From Embiotoca jacksoni (lineage: Eukaryota; Chordata; Actinopteri; Embiotocidae), in the NCBI GenBank assembly GCA_022577435.1, contig JAKOON010000004.1:5704001-5768000 (forward strand): a DNA stretch of 64,000 bases. Direction: 5' to 3'. Each line of letters starts with the position of its first letter. Positions within the stretch are counted from its first letter, which is position 1. Below the pieces are notes generated by a model. The model searched no databases. It saw only the letters and a list, made by a program, of their open reading frames with translations, and had not been told where the DNA came from. The position numbers and the translations under genes were made by a program. This document shows positions 53,401-64,000 of this stretch, piece by piece.

Positions 53401-56400
53401 GCTGCTGGGGCCGAGCACACTGGGGCCACAGCCATCACCTGCAGGACGGCACAAACACACCGTTTCAGAAAACACACCGAGGGCAGGAGGCAACGAGGAC
53501 GAGCGCACGGCCAGAGCTTTTGTTGATTCAACCGAAGACCGCATTTCATAAGAATTATGTAAATTAGGAAACAAAACAACAGTTATTTACAAATGCATGG
53601 AAACCCCTGGGCATATTCTATATTATGTTGATTTTTGAAGTGAAAACAACTAAATACAATCCCTTTAGCAAGCAAACATTAATATTATAATCATCAATGC
53701 ACTGTTAGTTTTCATCTTATGAACCTAAAAATTGTGCAACAGTTTGGTCCCCGACTAAGTCAGTATTTAGAAACCCCCCCCCTATTTCCAAATCAACCTT
53801 TTTTTCTCTCTTTGTATTCTTGGTTTATAACATTTCACACGCTCTCCCTTGCATACTAATTCAGGTTTAAAGATATTTTTAGGCCGTCTAGCAGCCTGTT
53901 TAATATCTGACCACAGATTTTTGAATGATCTTGAAGTTAGCGGACTCTGACGGCCGCTCCAAAAGCTTCAGCTTGTGTTTCTTGAAGTGGTTTGTGGTGG
54001 ATTTTGAGGTCTACTTTGGATCATCATTCAGTTGTCGAGGCCAGCCTGTTTTCAGTTATGGGTCTCTTGCAGAAGTGGAAGAAAATAATTAATAGTTTAC
54101 ATGCAAAGATTTATGGCAGACAGTGGTTCATTTTGTGTGCTGCAAACCGTCTCCAGCTATTTGACTGAAACATAACAACATAAGCTGAGACAGGAAGTAG
54201 CGTATACGAGTTTTCCTAAAATTAGATTAAAAATCATCTCATTACCAAAAACCTAATCATAACCCCTGTATTGTGATTTGTATCGTATTACACGCCATAG
54301 TCTCTTGACTGAGTGCATGAGATTTGCTTGAGCTGATAATTCACTCATCCGTGCGATGTTTCCTGTGCCACCAGCTGCTATACAAACTCCAAGTAGAATA
54401 TTTCCATCTCCATTCTTAACAGTTGTCAAGTTATTCTTGTTAAACGCACCTTTACTGATTCTGACCAAAGAGCTCAATGAGGTTGTTTTTTTTTGCCTTC
54501 CTGCTCAGCAGACGTGCAGTTTTGTATTTTATCACTCTTACAGACTTCGTCTCGACTTCCACATTTCCCCTTTATTGCCATTTCTTGGTGATATTTCAGA
54601 CAGTGGAAATTTCAATCTGGAGGCAGTATTAAAACCTTTTTTAATAGTTTATGGGCATCCGCTAACATCATTTTCACTTCCTTGGTCATTGCATGGAGAA
54701 ATCAGTGGTTGTTGAGCATTTTCACAAGATTTACAGAGTCTCAGAATTGATCAGGTATGTAACTTTCATCAGGTCACATTTCCTACTGATAAATGAGTCA
54801 ATTAAGGTCTTACAGGTTTACAAGTAGAACAGTTTCCAAATTTTGCACATACCACACTTTCTGTTCAGTTTTTCCCCCCATTGTTTAGGTTTATGAATTT
54901 AAACAGTAACCGTGCATTAACATTTGAATAAATAATAAGGGGATGTTTTATATTTTAAATAAAATATGTGTAATTTGCCTTAAAACAATATCAATGAGCT
55001 GTAGCGAGTGCCGTGACTGACATGTCACTTCGTTACAGTGAATGCTAACACTGAAGTGTAGCTGGAGTCAATCCCACTTGCACCGTCCTGCAGCCGTGAA
55101 CTCTCACAAGCACATGAAGTGTGACTTGATCTGCAGCTCACAATAATCCAACTCAAGTATTTCCTTCAGTTTGCTAAAAAAAAAACAATGCCAATCTGTT
55201 ATGATTGTACCGAGTCTGTTTTTAAAGGAAAACTATACATCTGTAACACGTTTTATAAGATTTATATCTTCAATACTGAATGCAACAGATAGTAATGAAG
55301 TCAGAAACTGAGACAGACTGAAGTATTGATCATCATTTTGTTTTTCAATGGGATTTGTTGAGACTTAGAAAAATACAGACTAATACCACACATATTTTTT
55401 TAGTTATCTATTTTATTTTTTTTTTCCTATTGAGACACTGAGATCCTGTTAAAATTACACCATGCTCATTCTAGTGCGTCTACAATCAAACATTAATGAC
55501 ATTGGTGTAATTATTTATCAAAACAAAACATTAGATTTATGCTCTAGTTCAGGACTCTCAAAGTTAAGAAAGCACAGCTTTACTTTGTCTAATGTGATAG
55601 TAAACTGAATTGTGTTGGGTTTTTCATCTTTTGGTGAAACCAAACCAAACATTTAAAGCCATCTGATTGGAACCAAGTATCTTGTGATTTCAACAATGAG
55701 GTTTTCTCACTACTATCTGAAGCTTTATACACCAAATAATTTCAAGAAAACAATCAACAGATTGACCAATAACCAAAAAAAAAAATCATTGTTAGTTGCT
55801 TCCCTAATTTATATAAAAGTATCTGCCAAATGAGTATAATATAATGCAACAATTGGGTTCAGCAGAGTGGTAAGCATTAAGCTGGGTTTAACTTTTTTGG
55901 CTGTTCTGCAGAGAACATCGTCGCATTAAACTGAGGAACCAGCCGTCTGATTTATTCCTTTTGTTCGTTTAAGATGGCATAAATCAAATCTGAGACAATT
56001 TAAAGACGGTGAAATTCAGTTTACTAAAAAAAAAACCTTGACCTTTTGTCTTTTGAAGGAGAAGTGTGTTTTAGTGTCCGCTGAGCTCTGAGCTGTCAGA
56101 GAGCAGACATTGTTGATGTTGTGGGCTCATGGCTCTGAGATAACACTGCAGTCACGCTTCATGGTGCTAAGTGGATGTTCTGTGGGCCCGGAGTTATGCA
56201 AGAGCCTCTCAATGGACAAGATCCAGATGAACAGGACAAAAACAAAGCAGCTCCCCTCATTCTGACTCACAAAAGTTCCTGACTTTCCTCAAGTTGTCTC
56301 CAAACAACCCAGAAAAACACTTTAATTCAACCCTCAACTTGTATTACCAACACCTCTTAACGTGAAACTGTAATTCATTTGTAATGTACAACATACTGTG

Positions 56401-56450
56401 TCCACGTGTTTACAGCCCCAATCTCTGGTCACCTGAGGTTAGCTGTCGAC

Positions 56451-56497
<47 letters not shown>

Positions 56498-56983
56498 TTT
56501 ATTTGTATTTACACACAATATAGTAAAGCGTCTCCAATCAAAATACATCAAGTCTGTCGCGGCTGTAGCATTAGCTTCAAGGTAGTAGTAGTAGTGGGCT
56601 ACCTGGAAGGAGAAACAAGGCCACGAGCTCCCAAATGTACTGTTGTCTCGTACACACAGCCCTCAAGAGCCAGACCCCGTGGAAAAAAACGGGCATTTTA
56701 AAAGGTAACTCGTTTACTGGAAACGCAACTAAGTAACAGACCGTGACTTTGAACTTTAAACAACTCAGTTAGGGCTACATGTTAATTCAGCCAGCAACAA
56801 GTCCACCCAAGCAGCGGTTATTCCTTTACAATCTCACTTTTTTTTTTAGGAACCGGTTTGCCTGGTTTCACTACTACCGTCTTTCACCGCAAAACACCGC
56901 GACGGGCAGGCGGCGAGCGTGTATAAACCAAGCGTCCACACGGCCTTGTAAGGTAGCTTTAAGTTTACAATACACCTTTAAAA

Positions 56984-57041
<58 letters not shown>

Positions 57042-57255
57042 TACTAAAACACCTTTACGGTCTGTGTTTACACTTTAAGAGCAGCGTGGCCGCGTGTGTG
57101 CGCGGTTCCTGCCGGGCTCCTCCAGTTGTCACCGCAGCTGTGTGGCACCAACCTTTCTGCGCTCGACAGCCTTCCGTGGTGAGAATGATGAGAATCGACA
57201 GGACGAGAACCCCTGCCCCTGTCGGTCCCCTGCCCACCATTACCGCTCTGCCCAT
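40904..57255 (-). CDS. dcbld2: DCBLD2, discoidin/CUB/LCCL receptor (15 exons)
   Basis: Neuropilin-like transmembrane scaffold (ESDN/CLCP1). Exons: 57255-57153, 53438-53214, 51898-51761, 48271-48220, 48141-48069, 45662-45529, 45349-45309, 44884-44672, 43658-43534, 43015-42871, 42771-42622, 42508-42415, 42299-42250, 42150-42016, 41325-40904. The frame gives 699 aa (human 775). Signal peptide about 1-31 (VLVLSILIILTTEGCRA); CUB about 38-152; LCCL about 157-252 with YCPAGC and PLCVAAVHAG; F5/8 type C domain Cys257-Cys413; variable stalk to 466; membrane helix about 468-491 (VALAAVLVPVLVMVLTALIV). The cytosolic tail has seven YxxP motifs (YDLP, YAQP, YDAP, YAEP, YATP, YDTP, YQVP), the type that binds CRK/CRKL SH2 domains when phosphorylated. 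Introns are GT-AG except the one after exon 5, which starts with GC. Confidence 0.95.
42307..42331 (+). repeat. (AG)n microsatellite acting as polypyrimidine tract
   Basis: About 12 AG units which read as CT on the dcbld2 strand, ending 8 bases before the exon 13 acceptor (TTTAAAAG at 42300). Confidence 0.9.
44579..44613. repeat. (TA)n microsatellite in dcbld2 intron 8
   Basis: About 17 TA units, self-complementary, 59 bp downstream of the exon 8 donor. Confidence 0.95.
45261..45281 (+). repeat. C21 homopolymer (G21 on the dcbld2 strand)
   Basis: 21 consecutive C on the plus strand, 28 bases past the dcbld2 exon 7 end. Runs of G this long are prone to assembly error. Confidence 0.95.
45663..48068. 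other. dcbld2 intron 5
   Basis: A 2.4-kb intron with a GC donor at 48068-48067. It contains an AT-rich trinucleotide tract at about 46219-46280 and a compound CA repeat at 47335-47496. Plus-strand open frames of 100-200 codons here come from CA repeats or show no domain, so I do not count them as genes. Confidence 0.6.
47335..47496 (+). repeat. Compound CA minisatellite
   Basis: CA blocks broken at intervals by agctc, agcttc or agctac, so that a higher-order unit of about 28-35 bp recurs, ending in a long pure CA run. Confidence 0.95.
48535..48800 (+). mobile_element. GGGCTGCAACT-type teleost MITE, copy 1
   Basis: Starts with gggctgcaactgacaattat and keeps tagtgaaaaat and cttcccaaagcc, then diverges towards a degenerate end (acgattcgtggataatcaaa). 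This is a very common non-autonomous fish repeat whose ends are rich in cgattaatcg. It lies in dcbld2 intron 3. Confidence 0.7.
48805..49000 (+). mobile_element. GGGCTGCAACT-type MITE, partial copy 2
   Basis: Contains the middle and right part of the same family (tttcccagcac, caacagtcc, gatattcagtttaccatca, aagaaactggaatcagagga). It follows copy 1 in the same orientation, so this is a nested or tandem insertion. Confidence 0.65.
49625..49658 (+). repeat. (AAATC)n short tandem repeat
   Basis: Four to five units of aaatc preceded by the variant aaacc, in dcbld2 intron 3. Confidence 0.85.
49960..50255 (-). mobile_element. GGGCTGCAACT-type MITE, inverted copy 3
   Basis: Read on the minus strand it shows the family blocks in order: ttaatgaatcagtccacaaa, tcacaatctcccagagaccc, aacagtccaatatg, and taatcg-type ends near 49975. 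It is opposed to copies 1 and 2 at a distance of about 1 kb in the same intron. Confidence 0.65.
50256..51760. other. dcbld2 intron 3, upstream part
   Basis: No gene or nameable repeat. Short open frames are present on both strands without support. Confidence 0.55.
51899..53213. other. dcbld2 intron 2
   Basis: 1.3 kb with no recognised element. Mostly AT-rich unique sequence. Confidence 0.55.
53640..54720 (-). mobile_element. Heavily decayed Tc1-like element, third family
   Basis: The minus strand retains pieces of a DD34E transposase in the right order. Near 54410-54340 a frame reads TVKNGDGNILLGV..AAGGTGNIARM, like the glycine-rich block TVKHGGG..M.WGCF of Tc1 enzymes. Near 53965-53880 it reads NLWSDIKQAARRP after a mutated SPDLNPIE block. 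Frames are broken between them and no clean inverted repeats remain, so the exact ends are uncertain. It lies in dcbld2 intron 1. Confidence 0.65.
56455..56495 (+). repeat. A41 homopolymer
   Basis: About 41 consecutive A. It could be the tail of a retroposed copy, but I see no recognisable source in the sequence to its left. Confidence 0.9.
56988..57042. repeat. (TA)n microsatellite near dcbld2 exon 1
   Basis: Two TA blocks separated by a CA interruption near 57018. Self-complementary, 110 bp downstream of the exon 1 donor on the gene strand. Confidence 0.95.
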
Positions 57256-57278
57256 AGCAGCCTGCAGTCTGAATGCAT
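57240..57278 (-). other. Upstream ORF overlapping the dcbld2 start codon
   Basis: ATG at 57278 opens a 12-codon frame that runs through the main ATG (57255) in a different frame and stops at 57240. If transcription starts upstream of 57278, ribosomes using it would bypass the receptor start. Its context (attATGC) is weak, so leaky scanning is likely. Confidence 0.5.
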
Positions 57279-59100
57279 AATGCTCGCTTCTGGACCGGCT
57301 GCACCGCTTCAGCCTGTACCGAGGAAACAAAAAAGAAACACAAATCTTCCAACTCCTCGCGAGCGAGTCCGCGTGCGCTTTACTCCCGAGGCTGTTATTT
57401 TTATTTATTTTATTTTTTTTTGGTATTATTATTATTTTTTTTCTCCTCCTCCTCTTCCCTTCTTCTTGTCGTTTAACAATCCAGTGGTTTGCGACACTCT
57501 CACTATGGAGGTAACTGATCCATACACACATCCAATCTGTGGAGCTACTTCCTCCACCGAGGCTCCTCCTCCTGATCTGGAACTGGGATACCCGAGTCCC
57601 CCAAGTGGTCTGAATGATCCCAGATTTCCCAGCAGCCACCCCCTCAAAGTAACCCCCTCAACACCTGCTGCAATCTCATGATACAAACGCACCCAAAACT
57701 CCACCTAGTCACCAAATGCAAACCCTTGGACAAGCAGCCAGCAGATCCAATAATCAATGTTCTGTCCCCATCTGCTAAGAGTTTGTTGTTGTCTGTCTCT
57801 TGAACTTGAGGAACATTTTTTATAAAAAAAAAAAAAAAAAAAGTAACATTCTTTGTTATATGACCTATTTAAGAAAAAAACGGTAATAAACAGCCCAATG
57901 ATTTATTTAAAGGTACACTTCTTATGTGATGTTTTGTTTAGCCTATCATGTGCTATACTAGGCACAGTCCTGTAAATATATAAAAAAAATAAATAAATAA
58001 ACTTCAATAAATCACATTTGCATTGAACACCAATTTCATTTCATATACGATTTGGCTTTGGCTATATTAATTTAGGACACTTTTGAAATCTATTCTATCC
58101 AATTTTTTAAGTCACAGTTCTTTTATAAAAGTAATTTCAGCATTTATTGTGAAATATTTGCTCAAATAAATTATACATGTCATTCAAGACAGAATCTGAC
58201 ATTTAACAAACACAATACACATTTTAAGAAAATATGTAATTTTATATATTTTGGAAATAAAGTTGTATTATTACAGGGGGGGAAAAATGATTTAGAATAC
58301 GTTTATTACAAGAAAAATTTTACATTTTGTGCTGGATGTGTGAAAATACTTTGGTTTTGTTCATATTATATAAATATTATCTAAATAGGCTAAAAACATT
58401 AAGGTTTTCTTGAATCAATCTACATCCTCCTTTTTTCCCACAGTTATTATTCTTGAAATATTTAGACTTTATTCTGGTCATATTAAGAGTTTTTTTTTCT
58501 TTAAAATTCAAACTTTTTTCTTGTAATATTACAATTTTCTTTTAAAATATTTGACTTTTATTCTGTGAATCTCAGAATCTGCTCTTATACAGTACAGTAT
58601 ACTGCAGCAGTAAAAATGACTTATTTAATGACTTCTGCAGTTCCTGGAGCTCTACTATTTTATGAGACATAATGATCCATGTGAGCTGATAAACTATAGT
58701 GTCTTTTACCCAGCCGCCTTCTCTTTAATAGTCCATTAATGTGTTGTCTGTACATCCAAATCTGACACAAGAGAATAGTGGGAAACCTAAATTATGAAAG
58801 TAAGACTGGGACAGAAAGATGCTGATTGTGACTGATTAATGACTGGGTGGCTCACATCTTATGTCCCAGCTTTGGCTGGACATTTCAGAATATCCAAGCA
58901 GAGACTTAAGAAATATCCACTTATTGTTGTTCTACAATACACCCTCACTTGGCAGAGAGTCTCGATGTGATGCAACTGTCAGAGTAACCAATAGCAACAT
59001 GTAGCAACAAACACAGTTTTAGCCTGTAGGCTCTGAGTAATATGTTGGATGATTCAGTGTTTTTTTTTAGTTTTTTTTTTTGCTTTGGATGGATGGGTCA

Positions 59101-59153
59101 GTGTGTGTGCTTGTGTGCTTGTGTGCTTGTGTGCTTGTGTGCGTGCATGTGTG
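59101..59153 (+). repeat. TTGTGTGC minisatellite
   Basis: Four exact copies of the 8-bp unit ttgtgtgc (59111-59142) flanked by GT-rich sequence. Confidence 0.9.
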
Positions 59154-59623
59154 TTTGTTCAGAACTATAGAAAGATGTTAGTGAGGGTGTAAGAACATAT
59201 AAACAGCCAGATAATCACTCTTGCTGTAATTGCGTCCTTCTCTCTGCCCCTCGCCTACGTCCTTCTCTTTTACATTCCCCAACTCTTTTTCTTTGACACA
59301 TTTGCACAAGGGGGACATGCACATTATTTTCAAAATGGCCATTCTACTAAATTCCTCTAAAACCTCAGTATAGATACCATGCACGAAGGTTTGTAAAAAA
59401 TAATAATATAAACAAATGTTCAGTCTGATTCAACCCAGGAGACTAAATAGCAAACAGCCTAAATAATTTTTCTAAGTATAGCTTTTAAACTCATGTGTTT
59501 CACTATAATTTCTTCATTGTTTGGACCCCAATGCCGAACTGCAGTTTTGTCTGTAGGAAGTAGTGACCATCTTTACAAAAATTGGGCTTTAGTGAAGCTG
59601 ATAAAAAAAACACAAAAAAAACA

Positions 59624-59664
59624 CTCATTAGCCACTTTATTAGGTACACCTGCTCATTCCATTG
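59624..59664 (+). mobile_element. Terminal fragment of a Tc1-like element, fourth family
   Basis: The motif ctcattagccactttattag and gtacacctgctcattcc is the terminal inverted repeat of a widespread fish Tc1-like family. The opposite end and the transposase are absent within the window, so this is a solo end or very short remnant. Confidence 0.6.
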
Positions 59665-60415
59665 TCATCCAGTGCACCAGTTCTGGGGAAATGCTTTTAT
59701 TCATGTGTCACTGCTGAGGTTTGAGACCACAAACATGAGAAATAAATGCATAATTTCGCTTTTATAGCATCTCATTTGTTCAAAATCATGTTTATTTACC
59801 AAATATTAGGGAAAGTTTCAACATATCAAGAATTAACCAATGTTTTCTGAGTTACTGGAGAGAACATTTGAGGTATTATTGAATAATTGGGTGTAAACTG
59901 TCAGAGAACATTTGATTTTATCAAGCGTCCTTTTCAACAAATATCCAACAGGTAGGAAATGTGGCCACAGTTCTGCCATATCTTCCAACATGCTGCTTCT
60001 TTTTTACACTTGACATTGTCATATGTGTAATGCAGATGTAACTTTCAGCTCTGGAGCTTTTTCCTGTATAAAAACTTGTCTTTGAATCAATCTGATGTTG
60101 CCTCGAGGTTGGTTGTAATGTGATTTGCTCTACTGGAAGTAATCATCTTATATCAGAGATCTATATCTTGACTAACAACATCCGTATAGTCGTTACTTTT
60201 GATGCACTGGGTTTTCTTGTGCCCCAGAGCTACACTGGTGATTTCTGAGCCGATAAGTTTACGACTTCAGAGATACTAAATATTTATACCTTGAAGAGCC
60301 ATGGCTGGAAAGCTGCATATTTTTTGAGAATGGCTGTTCAGACTCAAACTATTGAAATGAGATTGCGCCACTTGGTGGTCACATTCTGTTAAAACAGTGC
60401 TGTCTTCGGATCGTT

Positions 60416-60508
60416 CACTTGTTCACTATATGGCATACATAGTGGACAAGTGGTCAATCAGAGTGGATTTTGTTAACTATAGAGTTCACTATGTGGTGGA
60501 CAAGTGGA
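60416..60508. repeat. Palindromic repeat fragment with a third copy
   Basis: cacttgttcactatatgg and acatagtggacaagtg (60416-60452) form a 16-bp hairpin with two mismatches and a five-base loop. A further copy of the right arm, as ttcactatgtggtggacaag and tgg, lies at 60484-60506. It resembles the TTCACTATATAG-type repeats frequent in teleosts. Confidence 0.5.
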
Positions 60509-63500
60509 CCATTCAAACGCAGCGCTTCTGATTTCTTTTATGTTGACTTTCTATGTGTGAAAGATAAACTTCCTGTAACTTCCTGGCTTACATCATCTTT
60601 TTAAGCTTTATTTGATATCACAGCCTTCAGCATCCACAGTCTACATGTAGTTATATCTGAAAGGAGATACATTTCAAAATATCAGTTTGTTTAATGCAAG
60701 TCTAGAACTGAGTGTTGGTTATTTGACGATCAGCATATCTTTATTTTGCCATATTAGACAATCCGATGAGGGCTGATGAGAGACGTTTGAGTAGGAAGAC
60801 AGTTACGTAGAGATTTCTTATCTCATGTCGGACTGCTGTCTGCACCTGTTGGTCCACATCTGAGAGAACCATAACAGGAGATAGCCATGTAGCATAATTC
60901 ATGAGCTGAATCATCAATAACTTATTTTTGGATCTTTATATTTATCGATTCAACACAAGTATCAATGTTCAAAGTAAGTCTCGGCACTCGACATTGATCT
61001 ACTTGTGCTTGTTGTAAAAATCTCTGTAACCACCAAGTAGAAGAGACAAACAGTTTCATATAGATTTAATTACTATCTCTTACATCAGTCCTTATAAAGC
61101 TAATATTGTAGGGCTATATATGATTATTTATAAATTTAAGCAAACAGATGCTTTAATTTCTCTCGCATACTTCAAACCTAAGTGTTTACACGTCAGGTCA
61201 GGTCAGACAGATACCACCTTTCATCTGCATACACTTTCCACCCTTCATGACTTGACTTTTTGATGACATCTGGAAAAGTAAATAAATGTTACCTTTGATG
61301 ATGTCCAGGCCAATCGATCAGTATAATTACTGCTCACTGATGGGATCAGATAAGATTAAAAGAAGCATTACTGAAACAGAACGGTGAATAAAACCAGTAT
61401 AAATGAAATGTTTCAATAATGTATAACACTCTAGTTTTCAGATCCTTCTTGTACATGATGGAAACAGACAAATACAATCTCTAAGAGTTACAAACTACAG
61501 ATCTCATGGCACAAGGTTATGAATGATATTGATCTGTTGTTGAGGGAAATTAATGGCATTTGCATGTAGCTGTTCCTGCTCAAGAAGGTCAACAGATGCA
61601 GGAAAAACCTGCTGGTATTCTACCACACTCAGCTGTAAAGGGAAGATTGGACTTTAAAGAATTCAACCAAGGTCCTGACGGAGACCACAGGGTCAGGAGT
61701 TTCCATCGGGCTCCGAAAGCAGAAATCTCGCTGGCTTACATTAGACTTTTATCACGGATCCAGTAAGTGACCTCAAGATCAGATAACGCGCAGATACACA
61801 ATATTAAATCAGTGAGGAGCAATGCCTTTTATTTGAACTGTTGTAACTTTGCTCCAGGCCATGTGTTTTATCCCCGGACATAACATTTATGCACTGTAGA
61901 GCGTCTCCACTGGGAGTCAGTAGAGGGCACAGACCCATGGCAAACCAACCAGTGACCTGTAGAAATAAGTTGGCCTTTTCACCCTCTCACCAGAAGTGTA
62001 AATCTATGCAATATTATTATTTATAACAACCACAGGTCCTTAGACATCTCCAGATGGATTTTGCAAAGGAAAAGCAGACAGTTGTCTCATGTTGAACTGT
62101 TTGAATTAAAACTGGAGCCAAAATTTATGCTATAATGTCATATTTAATGTGGTCAGTCACACCCAGAGTGACTAATTTATTATTATTTATTTATAATTCC
62201 ACACTGTTACAATATAAGTGTTATTGTCTGGTATGTGAAAAAAATTGCGTTTGCAGACGGGTAAAAAAATATGGAGATTTTCTTTGATAACTCCAGGATA
62301 TCTCAGGGTTACAGGATCTATACTTAGGATTAGATTTAGGGTTGTGAGGTGCTGGAAGTAATATCAGTGTATAAAGCATATTGTCTAGTTTCAATCTGGT
62401 TTATTTTGGGATTGCATCTGTCGGTTCTGAATCCTTTTTTACAGAAAATTCGACTCGAAATCATGATCATAGAAAACAAATGGATGGGAACAAACATGCA
62501 CGTGTTTTTACAGAACGCTAAAGTAGTATATACAGTCAGTAATGAATTTAAGTAATAGTTAAGTATTTGTTTAACACTGGAGTGCTTCCACTTCCACTGC
62601 AATATCATACTTTCATTATATTATAACATATTTATCTTTTAGATGTAAGTATTAAACATTCATCCACACATTTAACAAAAAGTTACCTTGTAGCTGAAAT
62701 GTGACATAAAACATAAGATAAACACAATTCATAAAGGATTTTAAACGTGTTCAAACTTAACCTACGACATTAATAACAATTTGCATGTAAAGTAATTCTG
62801 AGACATACATATACAAATATTATTTAACTATGTGTGTACATGTATTTGGCAAATAATATTTTTTTAAAATAGCTTTTACTTGAAAGTATTTGCAAAACAC
62901 AATGCAAAATACATTTTTTAACATAAACCTGTTATAAAATAACATATACCACATACTGCAATGGGAGTTTAAACTTATTTTTCTGAATGTTAACTCTTGC
63001 TGCACTGTGGCTTGGTGCAGGTTGGTGTTTAATATAGAGATCTTTTGTGCTTGCATTAGTTTTTCCAGACCCTTTATTAATCTGATCAGGAGTTACTACA
63101 ACATACACAGTGCTAGAAGACCTCTGCTCGTCTTGAAAAGGCCTTCGGGTGATGTTTTATTGCAGCGCTGCACACGTGTTTCAACTCTCACGTGATCCAA
63201 ATCATTATTTGTTTCCCTGCAGATTTATGTTTAACTTAATCAATGTAGCTTTGACAGACAGCAGACTCAGGCGGTGTTTTGTTCATGCATGTGTACATTT
63301 GTTTGTGTGCATGTGTCCGAGTGTATATATGAGCCCACATGAGTTATGCGTCATCCTTCATCCATCACCACAGACACTGAGCAGAGGAACAATACAGCTT
63401 AAGTATCTGCGGGTCTGCATTTCAAGCAATTGTGAAGGAAACGCGGTTTCTAGCTGCCGGTTTGCAGCGTATATTTTCTTCCATTAAATAAACACGTATG

Positions 63501-64000
63501 ACTTGATGAGTCCGGATCCTGCTCGAGGCCTTGAGGGAGAACGTGGCTGGTGGTCTGCCACTGTATGACCATTAACCAATGCCTGTTCACACCACAGCAC
63601 CCTCCAGTGGGACAGTCAGCATAAACACATACACATATACTCAGCTTCCTATTCCAGCTTCCTCTTCCTCCTCATACAAATAGACAGTCTATGGAAGACA
63701 TACTGACAGTTGTATTCAGACCCTATGCACACACGGTTGTCTTAAAGTATGTGCTGTATTTTTCAATGGGAGCATGGAAACAAGCTCTTTTTTTTATCTG
63801 AAGACAAAATAATCAGCAGCAGACTCTCCAAACTATGGTGACTGTAGTTGATGGGAGTCATTCTGCCTCCCATCTTCACTGGGAATACAATAAAAAACTG
63901 GACAAAGACCGTACTCTGCATTATGTGCATGCACAAAGGCCCAAAAACAAAGAAGACATTATAAAATGGTTAATTATGTAAGGTTGCAAGTGTTATGACC

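Larger units (their letters stand above)
54730..57152. other. Remainder of dcbld2 intron 1
   Basis: AT-rich sequence without coding signs. It includes an A41 run (56455-56495) and a TA-rich microsatellite close to exon 1. Confidence 0.55.
57290..64000. other. dcbld2 upstream region and AT-rich intergenic DNA
   Basis: The first 200-300 bp hold the dcbld2 5' UTR and promoter (CpG such as ctcgcgagcgagtccgcgtgcg at 57356-57377). Beyond that I see no exon, RNA gene or intact transposon, only an A18 run near 57824-57842, a TTGTGTGC repeat, a Tc1 terminal fragment and a palindromic repeat fragment, each listed separately. The stretch 57850-58700 is markedly AT-rich. An open frame at 61560-61766 ends at a good GTAAGTGA donor but resembles nothing I know. 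Confidence 0.5.

Noticed and set aside
57055..57681. Plus-strand frame of 195 codons and a minus-strand frame of 194 codons around dcbld2 exon 1
   Set aside because: The minus-strand frame only becomes protein-like at the signal peptide (57255-57153), which belongs to dcbld2; the rest is 5' UTR and intron. The plus-strand frame is its antisense.
59101..59153. Regularly spaced short repeats as a CRISPR-like array
   Set aside because: There are no unique spacers. It is an 8-bp minisatellite in a eukaryotic genome.
61560..61766. Possible exon with a GTAAGTGA donor at its end
   Set aside because: No clear acceptor, no homology I recognise and no neighbouring exon in frame; one good donor alone is not enough.

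Overview
The window is ordinary nuclear DNA of a ray-finned fish, most likely a teleost. The evidence is four vertebrate genes with GT-AG introns, dense CA/GT microsatellites, and interspersed repeats typical of teleosts: Tc1 elements, the AGTGGTGGAAAGTAACT type and the GGGCTGCAACT type. There is no sign of bacterial, viral or organellar sequence. I reconstructed the genes by eye by joining exons at splice sites and comparing the products with remembered vertebrate proteins. In all four the reading frame stays open across every junction.

Layout. 1-1080 holds no recognised gene. 1081-2713 is a complete Tc1 transposon with an uninterrupted DD34E transposase and long IR/DR-type ends. Next comes a relic of a second Tc1 family (about 2865-3290), and then a small minus-strand membrane-protein ORF (3532-3320) downstream of a TCTCGCGAGA promoter palindrome. 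cmss1 (+, 10 coding exons, 4410-34916, 290 aa) has a 27.5 kb first intron. That intron contains filip1l on the opposite strand (-, 4 coding exons, 20578-8900, 1001 aa) and a CpG island at about 30.56-31.0 kb that may be the filip1l promoter. tmem30c, a CDC50-family gene (+, 7 exons, 35781-37990, 353 aa), follows cmss1 in tandem. It converges on dcbld2 (-, 15 exons, 57255-40904, 699 aa). Opposed poly(A) signals lie only 24 bp apart near 39.3 kb. From about 57.3 kb to the end I found no gene, only repeat fragments.

The nested antisense cmss1/filip1l pair and the nearby dcbld2 match the gene content of human 3q12, so this is an ancient syntenic block. The genes do not form one pathway: CMSS1 belongs to small-subunit ribosome biogenesis, FILIP1L is a filamin-linked coiled-coil protein, TMEM30 proteins are partners of P4-ATPase lipid flippases, and DCBLD2 is a neuropilin-like receptor scaffold.

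I did not find a new multi-gene system. The most interesting points are the apparently intact Tc1 copy, a GC-AG intron in dcbld2, splice sites built from microsatellites, the tail-to-tail poly(A) arrangement, the unassigned small membrane ORF, and an intronic inverted pair of repeats that could fold into double-stranded RNA.
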